Shown here: piece by piece, positions 14,031 to 19,361 of the stretch
How the letters are laid out: each line of letters starts with the position of its first letter
How positions within the stretch are numbered: position 1 is the first letter of the stretch
Assembly (NCBI GenBank): GCA_937974275.1
Contig: CALJIF010000080.1
Location: forward strand, 1 to 19,361
DNA from: an uncultured Flavobacteriales bacterium
GTDB lineage: Bacteria; Bacteroidota; Bacteroidia; Palsa-965
Reading direction: 5' to 3'
DNA length: 19,361 nucleotides
The notes under the pieces: generated by a model
The model's database searches: none
The model's input: only the letters and a program-made list of their open reading frames with translations
Told to the model about the DNA's origin: nothing
Made by a program: the position numbers and the translations under genes

Positions 14031-15926
14031 TTAATACGCCCGTACGTTTTTACCTTCCATGTAATTGATGAATGCTTTATTCGCAACACGATTGCCTCCA
14101 GGAGTTGGATAATCTCCTGTGAAATACCAATCACCGGTATTGTTCGGACACGCATTGTGCAAGCCTTCTATAGATTGGTAAATGATCTGTACTTCCGCTT
14201 TTGAATCTTCAGGAGTTAGCAATTTGGAAATCTTCAGTGAAATCTGCTCAGCATCGAAAGGCTTATAAACTTGCTTCACGATATTCGTAATGGATTCCGA
14301 TTGCTTCTTATTTTCTTCTTTGGCTTTAGCGTATGCTTCATCCAAGATTTCATCCATATTGTTTTCGCGAATCAATTCAACAGCTGCCTGAAACGCAATA
14401 AAATCGCCCATTTTAGCCATGTCGATACCGTAACAGTCCGGATAGCGAATTTGCGGCGCTGAAGAAACAACAACAATTTTCTTGGGCCCGAGTCGGTCGA
14501 GAATGCGTAGAATACTTTGCTTCAAAGTAGTTCCACGTACAATGGAATCGTCGAGTACAACCAGGTTATCATTTTGCTGAACAGCTCCGTAGGTAGTATC
14601 GTACACATGCGATACCATATCGTTACGTTGCGAATCGCTGGTGATGAACGTTCTCAACTTGGCATCTTTCAATGCAATTTTCTCAATACGCGGCTGCATA
14701 TTTAAAATCTCGCTCAACTCCGGATCAGCAACATGACCCATCGTTAATATTTTATGACGCTTCACCGTATTGAGATAATGGTGCAATCCTTCCACCAATC
14801 CGTAAAACGCAACTTCTGCAGTATTCGGGATAAAAGAGAATACAGAATTCTTCAAGTCGAAATCGACAGCTTTCAATACTGTTGGTGTTAACTGACGACC
14901 TAAGTTTTTGCGTTCCTGATAGATGTCTTTATCGTTTCCACGCGAGAAGTAAATCCGTTCGAAAGAACACGATTTCTTTTCTTTCTGTGTACGTACGCGC
15001 TTCTCTGCAAATGTGCCGTCTTTCTTGATGATTAGCGCGCATCCCGGAGTTAACTCGTTAATAGCTTCTGCCGGAACATTGAAAGCTGTTTGAATTTGCG
15101 GGCGCTCTGATGTTACTACTACAACTTCACCATCCGCGTACCAATGTACAGGACGAATTCCGTTCGGATCACGCAACACAAAAGCATCACCATGTCCAAC
15201 CATTCCTGCCATGGCATAACCACCATCCCATTTTTTACCCGCATCTTTCAATATCTGCTGCAAATCCAAATCACGAGCAATGAGATCGGTGATTTCCAAA
15301 TTGGAATGGCCTTTTGCTTTATGTACACCAAATAAACGTTCCACTTCACGATCCAGGAAGTGTCCGATTTTTTCCATTACGGTTACGGTGTCGGCTTTTT
15401 CTTTCGGGTGTTGTCCCAATTCTACCAAATGACCGAAGAGTTCATCGACATTGGTTAGATTGAAATTGCCGGCAACTACTAAATTGCGCGTAATCCAATT
15501 GTTCTGACGCAAAAACGGGTGACATTGTTCGATGCTGTTTCCTCCATATGTGCCGTAACGCAAATGACCGAGCAATAATTCCCCGGAGAACGCAACGTGT
15601 TTTTTCAACCACTCCGCATCTTTCAGTCGTTCCGGATTTTTTCGATGCGCTTCCGCAAACTTATCGTTGATTTTTCCGAAAATATCTTTGATGGCAGACG
15701 GAGCAGTGGAGCGATAACGGCTGATATAGCGCGTTCCGGGCGGTACATCCAATTTGATGGTAGCGACACCTGCGCCGTCCTGGCCGCGATTGTGTTGCTT
15801 CTCCATCAGGAGATACAGCTTGTTTAAACCATAAAGAGGTGTGCCGTATTTGTCGATGTAATACTGATACGGCTTCAGTAAACGAATAAGGGCAATGCCG
15901 CATTCGTGTTTGATAGCGTCACTCAT
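14031..15926 (-). CDS. purF: Amidophosphoribosyltransferase (PurF-like), long form
   Basis: Catalyses the first committed step of purine synthesis, converting PRPP and glutamine to phosphoribosylamine. The N-terminal class II glutaminase domain begins with MSDAIKHECGIAL, where Cys9 would become the N-terminal nucleophile after a short propeptide is removed. Further signatures are HNRGQDGAG (45-53), LRYGTYGGN (122-130), VAGNFNLTN (151-159) and DPNGIRPV (253-260). The phosphoribosyltransferase half carries the PRPP loop VVLDDSIVRGTT (456-467) and ends near FTGDYPTPGG (602-611). At 631 residues it is over 100 longer than ordinary PurF, with extra sequence in the middle and towards the C-terminus; I recall long forms like this from Bacteroidota. 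I do not see the paired C-terminal cysteines that hold the Fe-S cluster in B. subtilis PurF. A paralogous amidotransferase with a different acceptor cannot be excluded. It has a promoter match 86 bases upstream. Confidence 0.88.
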   Translation of the reverse strand: MSDAIKHECGIALIRLLKPYQYYIDKYGTPLYGLNKLYLLMEKQHNRGQDGAGVATIKLDVPPGTRYISRYRSTAPSAIKDIFGKINDKFAEAHRKNPERLKDAEWLKKHVAFSGELLLGHLRYGTYGGNSIEQCHPFLRQNNWITRNLVVAGNFNLTNVDELFGHLVELGQHPKEKADTVTVMEKIGHFLDREVERLFGVHKAKGHSNLEITDLIARDLDLQQILKDAGKKWDGGYAMAGMVGHGDAFVLRDPNGIRPVHWYADGEVVVVTSERPQIQTAFNVPAEAINELTPGCALIIKKDGTFAEKRVRTQKEKKSCSFERIYFSRGNDKDIYQERKNLGRQLTPTVLKAVDFDLKNSVFSFIPNTAEVAFYGLVEGLHHYLNTVKRHKILTMGHVADPELSEILNMQPRIEKIALKDAKLRTFITSDSQRNDMVSHVYDTTYGAVQQNDNLVVLDDSIVRGTTLKQSILRILDRLGPKKIVVVSSAPQIRYPDCYGIDMAKMGDFIAFQAAVELIRENNMDEILDEAYAKAKEENKKQSESITNIVKQVYKPFDAEQISLKISKLLTPEDSKAEVQIIYQSIEGLHNACPNNTGDWYFTGDYPTPGGNRVANKAFINYMEGKNVRAY

Positions 15927-15960
15927 AATGTTGCCCGTTGACCCTTAGTTTTCCAACCGG

Positions 15961-15979
15961 AACAATTGTAGTAATTGTT
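15961..15979. repeat. 7-bp inverted repeat in the purF leader
   Basis: AACAATT (15961-15967) and AATTGTT (15973-15979) form a perfect inverted repeat around GTAGT. It lies between the predicted purF transcription start (about 16005) and the purF ATG (15926). It may be a regulator site or a weak RNA hairpin. Being all A/T except one pair, it could also be chance. Confidence 0.35.
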
Positions 15980-16011
15980 ACGCGGTTCAATGATATCCGT
16001 CAGCCGGGATG

Positions 16012-16039
16012 CAAAGTTACGAAATGACAGGAAATACAA
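16012..16039 (-). promoter_or_regulatory. Candidate purF promoter
   Basis: TAACTTTG (16019 to 16012) matches TAnnTTTG, with TTG (16039 to 16037) 17 bases upstream. Both sit between the stop of the DUF5686 gene and purF. Transcription would start near 16005, leaving a leader of about 80 bases. This promoter could also serve the two secreted-protein genes downstream, since no terminator is visible after purF. Confidence 0.55.
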
Positions 16040-16043
16040 CGCT

Positions 16044-18710
16044 TTAATAACTCCAGCGTCGGGTGAAGGAATTGTAGAAGCTAACGCCGAATTTGTAGGT
16101 TATATTGGCCTTGGACAGTGTGTTGTCGGCGGTAACGGCAAATACACCAAAACGGAACAATTGTTTTTTGATGCGGAAAATACGCTCCAAGCCGACATAA
16201 ACCTCTTGGTGATAGAATCCCTGACTTGGAATCATCAAGGTTCCGCCACCCACAGCAGATGTAATTTTAAGTTTACTGATTAATGGAACCTTACTGCCAA
16301 AAGCACCTTCAAAGTGATGAATGTAATTGATTCGTAAAAATGCATCAGCGGTGCTTAATGTTGGACCTAATAATTGGAACGAACGCATCGGATCAGAAAA
16401 TATAAGTACGTCCGAACCTCTGAAGTATTTGTGTTCCAGTAAACGTAAATTTCTTTTATTGACAAACGCACCGGCTTGCACATTCCACGCACTTGTTCCG
16501 AATCGTCCGAACTTCATTTCGTCGGCGCTGCCAAATTCTATATAGTCGAAATTCACCTCGCTGCCGAATAAGGTTGGTACTCCTTTTCTCCACAACATCC
16601 GAATTTCAGGATACTTCGAGCCTAAAATAATTTTTCGGTTTTTCTTAATGATGTATTTCTGACGGAAGCGATATTTTAATTCAAGTCGAAATTCAGTTTT
16701 TACGTAACGATTAAAATCTGTAGGTGTATTTGTAGCGCCAAACAACTGATTGGACCATTGCTCCAGCTGCATGGAGGTGATGGGAAATTGATCGCTGTAT
16801 TCAAATGTTAGTTCACCAAACAAGCCATTGGTAATTTCCATGCGTTGTGCAACACTGAACTCTTTGCATCGTATCCAATTGCTTCTACTGAAGACCGTGC
16901 CTAACGATGAAAAGTTGTTGATCATGTCGTAGTAGTCGCCGAATCGTACAAATGTTCGCACAAACTTTAATGGCATATAAGTTAATCCAACTCCGCCTTT
17001 TCCTCTGATGTCTCTGTTCGTGAAACCATAATCGACGTGTCCTGTTGTTTCCAGCGTCATGCCGTTATCAAAATCTTTGTTATAATAACCGCCAAGTCGG
17101 TGACGATAACCTCCGATACCGAAAGGAACTATTTGCGCGATAAGAGGCTCGATGTACCATTCCGTTCCTCGCACCCGATTTCTGTGCCCCACGCCGTTAA
17201 GAAGAAAGCTCCATATGTTAATTTCGTTAAAACTGGAATCGCGCTTGGCCAGGTATTCGGGGCTGGAATAATAGGCTGCAAGACTATCCATGTTGTGGAT
17301 GTATTTGATTTCTTTTTCGTCGAGTTGAATCGTACGATGTGAAGCCCAGTAAGCGCTGTCTTTATCAAAAGCGTCCACTTCATATCGTTTAACTTCATCA
17401 TTGAATAAATTTTTCGGAAACGTAGTGTTTACTTGATAGTCTGAATGATCAATTCGCGCATTGCCAATGATATTGTATTTGCCTTCTCGAATGGTGTACA
17501 AAAATTCGCGACGAACGGGAAGATAAATTCCGGGTTGTACTTCTTTGTAATCAATAATCACTGAAAAGTCCTTTGCGTACAACAACACGTTCGGATTAAT
17601 ACTAAGATTAACAGACACGATAGCCCAGGTGCTATCCTCGATGAATAGAACACCATTGAAGAGTGCGTCATCTTTAAACAGCGGGTTTACTGCAATTTTG
17701 TGAATGGTTTTACCTTCCGAAACAAAAGTAGAAAGCCAGTCGAAGCGATAACTTAAAAATGCCGTAGATGCAGCAGGGGAGAGCAAAGGACGAGAACACA
17801 AAGCCGGCGCATCAATTTGATTTTTATAAAAATTGAAATCTGTACTTTGAGCATCACTAATTAAAAGATACGGATTGCTGGAGTAATAAATTACCGGTGC
17901 AATTTCATGTTCACCGTATTCAAATCCTCTTGAAACACCTCCGCCACCGGTAAACTTTTTGTAGTCGGCGTAATCTTTATAAGCGAGAATACTTTCCTTG
18001 AATGCGACAGGACGTTGGAAATAAGTGATCGAATAGGATTCAATTAAGTTTAACCGCTTCTGTGCAATCTCAGCTTCAAGATCCTTTTTCGGTTCCGCCT
18101 GCAGTGTGTCCGAACTCTTTTTCTTTTTCTTTCGTTTTTTCTCTTCTGATTTTAACGAATCGGATGGCGTGGGCTGAGGTTTGATCGTATCTGCGGCATA
18201 TTTATCGAGCAATACTTTTTCCAGTGATGATTTCTGATACGTGGTACACTGATAATTCTGTACTCCTTCCCAATACATATTCCGTTTATCGATCACTTGT
18301 TTCATGATCTCTTTCCCTTTATCACGATCACCTTTGGCCTTAATTACTACGGTGCCCAATTCGCGAGCTTCACGTTTCATCACAATATCCATCACGACTA
18401 CTTTATTGTCGGTAATTGTGACGCTCTTTTCTAATGTCTGAAAACCAAGTTGAGTAAAAACGAGCGTATGTTTTCCGGGCTTTAGTTCCAGAAAGTAGGC
18501 GCCGTTGAGCGCACTATTTACGCCGTAGGAAGTATTCTTTACAACTACTGCTACATAGGGCAAAGGTTCTCCCAGCGAATCGCGGATAATGCCTTTAACA
18601 GCCCCTGCAGTTACCTCTTTGGAAAACCCGAATACCAGAAGCAGCACCAGCAAACCTCGAGCTGTGTGAGTTCGGAAAATGGATTGAAAGAAGGCGGAAT
18701 AAAATTTCAT
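16044..18710 (-). CDS. DUF5686 outer-membrane protein with carboxypeptidase-regulatory-like domain
   Basis: An 888-residue protein predicted to sit in the outer membrane. An N-terminal hydrophobic segment (residues 20-30, LLVLLLVFGF) acts as signal peptide. Residues about 38-112 form a carboxypeptidase-regulatory-like beta-sandwich (GIIRDSLGEPLPYVAVVVKN … VVVMDIVMKR), as found at the periplasmic start of many Bacteroidota receptors. The rest is DUF5686: a linker with a poly-lysine stretch (EEKKRKKKKKSS, 189-200), a mixed region, then a C-terminal half with alternating aromatic strands ending NSFTRRWSY, typical of a beta-barrel. There is no TonB plug domain, so it is not an ordinary SusC-type transporter. 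The function of the family is not known to me. The ATG at 18710 is supported by the signal peptide and by a TACCTTTG element eight bases upstream. Confidence 0.9.
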   Translation of the reverse strand: MKFYSAFFQSIFRTHTARGLLVLLLVFGFSKEVTAGAVKGIIRDSLGEPLPYVAVVVKNTSYGVNSALNGAYFLELKPGKHTLVFTQLGFQTLEKSVTITDNKVVVMDIVMKREARELGTVVIKAKGDRDKGKEIMKQVIDKRNMYWEGVQNYQCTTYQKSSLEKVLLDKYAADTIKPQPTPSDSLKSEEKKRKKKKKSSDTLQAEPKKDLEAEIAQKRLNLIESYSITYFQRPVAFKESILAYKDYADYKKFTGGGGVSRGFEYGEHEIAPVIYYSSNPYLLISDAQSTDFNFYKNQIDAPALCSRPLLSPAASTAFLSYRFDWLSTFVSEGKTIHKIAVNPLFKDDALFNGVLFIEDSTWAIVSVNLSINPNVLLYAKDFSVIIDYKEVQPGIYLPVRREFLYTIREGKYNIIGNARIDHSDYQVNTTFPKNLFNDEVKRYEVDAFDKDSAYWASHRTIQLDEKEIKYIHNMDSLAAYYSSPEYLAKRDSSFNEINIWSFLLNGVGHRNRVRGTEWYIEPLIAQIVPFGIGGYRHRLGGYYNKDFDNGMTLETTGHVDYGFTNRDIRGKGGVGLTYMPLKFVRTFVRFGDYYDMINNFSSLGTVFSRSNWIRCKEFSVAQRMEITNGLFGELTFEYSDQFPITSMQLEQWSNQLFGATNTPTDFNRYVKTEFRLELKYRFRQKYIIKKNRKIILGSKYPEIRMLWRKGVPTLFGSEVNFDYIEFGSADEMKFGRFGTSAWNVQAGAFVNKRNLRLLEHKYFRGSDVLIFSDPMRSFQLLGPTLSTADAFLRINYIHHFEGAFGSKVPLISKLKITSAVGGGTLMIPSQGFYHQEVYVGLERIFRIKKQLFRFGVFAVTADNTLSKANITYKFGVSFYNSFTRRWSY

Positions 18711-18718
18711 TGCCGGTG

Positions 18719-18726
18719 CAAAGGTA
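18719..18726 (-). promoter_or_regulatory. Candidate promoter -7 element of the DUF5686 gene
   Basis: TACCTTTG (18726 to 18719) matches TAnnTTTG and lies eight bases before the ATG at 18710, so the leader would be absent or only a few bases. I see no TTG at the proper distance upstream; the nearest partial -33 is GTTA. Confidence is lower for that reason. Confidence 0.4.
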
Positions 18727-18815
18727 GTGGGCTTCAGGTATTAACGCGATTTTTTATCATCGATTATTACCGCTCGGCAATAAGACGTAGCAACCCTCTG
18801 AAAGTTACAGATTGC

Positions 18816-19361
18816 TCAGATAAAGTCGCTTTCCTTCATATTTAGCCATTCCAAGGCCGAGCCACTCAGTACTTTCGATTTTTTTTCACCCGACCAGTCC
18901 ATGGAGTTGATCAAACTTCCGGGAATGTTTTCGCCTAATGGAAACGGATAATCACTGCCCAATGCAACACGTTCCGGTCCGAATTGGTCGACGACAAAAT
19001 CAAGCATTTTGGCATCATGCACCAACGAATCAATCCAGAATTTTGAAATGTAATTTCTTGGTGGTACGTTATTGTCCATTGCAGTAAGATCGGGACGACA
19101 ATCAAATCCGTGTTGCACGCGACCTACAGTGGAAGGGAAAGATCCGCCACCATGCGCAAAAGCAACACGCAGTCGGGGAAGTTTTTCGAAAATGCCGCCA
19201 AAAATCATGGAGCAAATGGCACGTGAAGTTTCAGCAGGCATACCTACTAACCAAGGCAGCCAATACTTCTGCATGTGCTCTTCACCCATCATTTCCCACG
19301 GGTGAATAAACACAGCCATATCTAAATTCTGGCACGCCTCGAATATTTCAAAAAACTCCGG
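18816..19361 (-). CDS. ACMSD-type amidohydrolase (aminocarboxymuconate-semialdehyde decarboxylase), 5' end outside window
   Basis: The C-terminal 181 residues of a TIM-barrel amidohydrolase; the frame stays open to the window edge (reading PEFFEIFEACQNLD before the first Met), so the N-terminus is missing. It closely resembles 2-amino-3-carboxymuconate-6-semialdehyde decarboxylase, the kynurenine-pathway enzyme that diverts ACMS away from quinolinate. Visible motifs are FIHPWEMMGEEHMQKYWLPW, with the zinc-ligand His of HPWE, VGMPAETSRAICSMIFGG, AHGGGSFP with a catalytic His, and ALGSDYPFPLGE with the metal-binding Asp. The N-terminal metal HxH lies beyond the edge. Other kynurenine genes are not visible. 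Activity on ACMS is inferred from family likeness; a related decarboxylase is possible. Confidence 0.9.
   Translation of the reverse strand, partial: PEFFEIFEACQNLDMAVFIHPWEMMGEEHMQKYWLPWLVGMPAETSRAICSMIFGGIFEKLPRLRVAFAHGGGSFPSTVGRVQHGFDCRPDLTAMDNNVPPRNYISKFWIDSLVHDAKMLDFVVDQFGPERVALGSDYPFPLGENIPGSLINSMDWSGEKKSKVLSGSALEWLNMKESDFI

Noticed and set aside
18760..18800. Hairpin ATTGCCG/CGGTAAT (minus strand) as a terminator after the ACMSD gene
   Set aside because: Short stem with a wobble and a two-base loop, followed by A's and not T's on the minus strand; too weak to call.
1..19361. CRISPR array, tRNA, rRNA, phage or defence genes
   Set aside because: No regularly spaced repeats, no cloverleaf or rRNA motifs, and no integrase, transposase, restriction or toxin-antitoxin proteins among the supported genes.

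Overview
The window looks like a chromosomal segment of a Bacteroidota bacterium (Flavobacteriales, Chitinophagales or a related group; the order cannot be fixed from sequence alone). The evidence is two secreted proteins with type IX secretion (T9SS) C-terminal sorting domains, a DUF5686 outer-membrane protein with a carboxypeptidase-regulatory-like N-domain, a Bacteroidota-type SUF operon ending in DUF2480, a long PurF-like protein, and several matches to the Bacteroidota sigma consensus (TTG, then TAnnTTTG) just upstream of genes. I see no transposase, integrase, CRISPR array, tRNA or rRNA.

Layout. 1-427 is AT-rich and without a gene, with an 11-base direct repeat. 428-1990 (+) is a 520-residue all-helical protein of unknown function, convergent with thiL (1997-3034, -). 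From 3187 to 9602 (+) runs an eight-gene Fe-S cluster assembly operon: A-type carrier, sufB, sufC, sufD, sufS, sufE, sufT (MIP18/DUF59) and a DUF2480 gene. Several junctions overlap or nearly touch. It is preceded by a good promoter match and a perfect 19-bp palindrome at the predicted transcription start, and closed by a very strong hairpin that also sits at the end of the convergent gene.

On the minus strand, reading right to left from 15926, come purF, a secreted lysyl-oxidase-like protein (P-domain, lysyl oxidase, PKD, T9SS tail) and an 821-residue secreted Gly-rich/Ig-repeat T9SS protein. The two secreted proteins are 25 nt apart and probably co-expressed. Upstream of purF, on the same strand, are an 888-residue DUF5686 outer-membrane protein (16044-18710) and, running off the right edge, the C-terminal part of an ACMSD-type amidohydrolase (18816-19361).

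How the genes work together. SufS and SufE would mobilise sulfur from cysteine onto the SufBCD scaffold. The A-type carrier and SufT would deliver or mature clusters. DUF2480, carrying three cysteines, is the least understood operon member. The lysyl-oxidase-like protein keeps the copper histidines and both residues that form the LTQ cofactor in animal LOX, so it is predicted to be active outside the cell. It and its Gly-rich neighbour are almost free of lysine apart from those in signal peptides and sorting tails, which is the most thought-provoking pattern here. The best candidates for something undescribed are the LOX/Gly-rich pair, the SUF operator palindrome and DUF2480.
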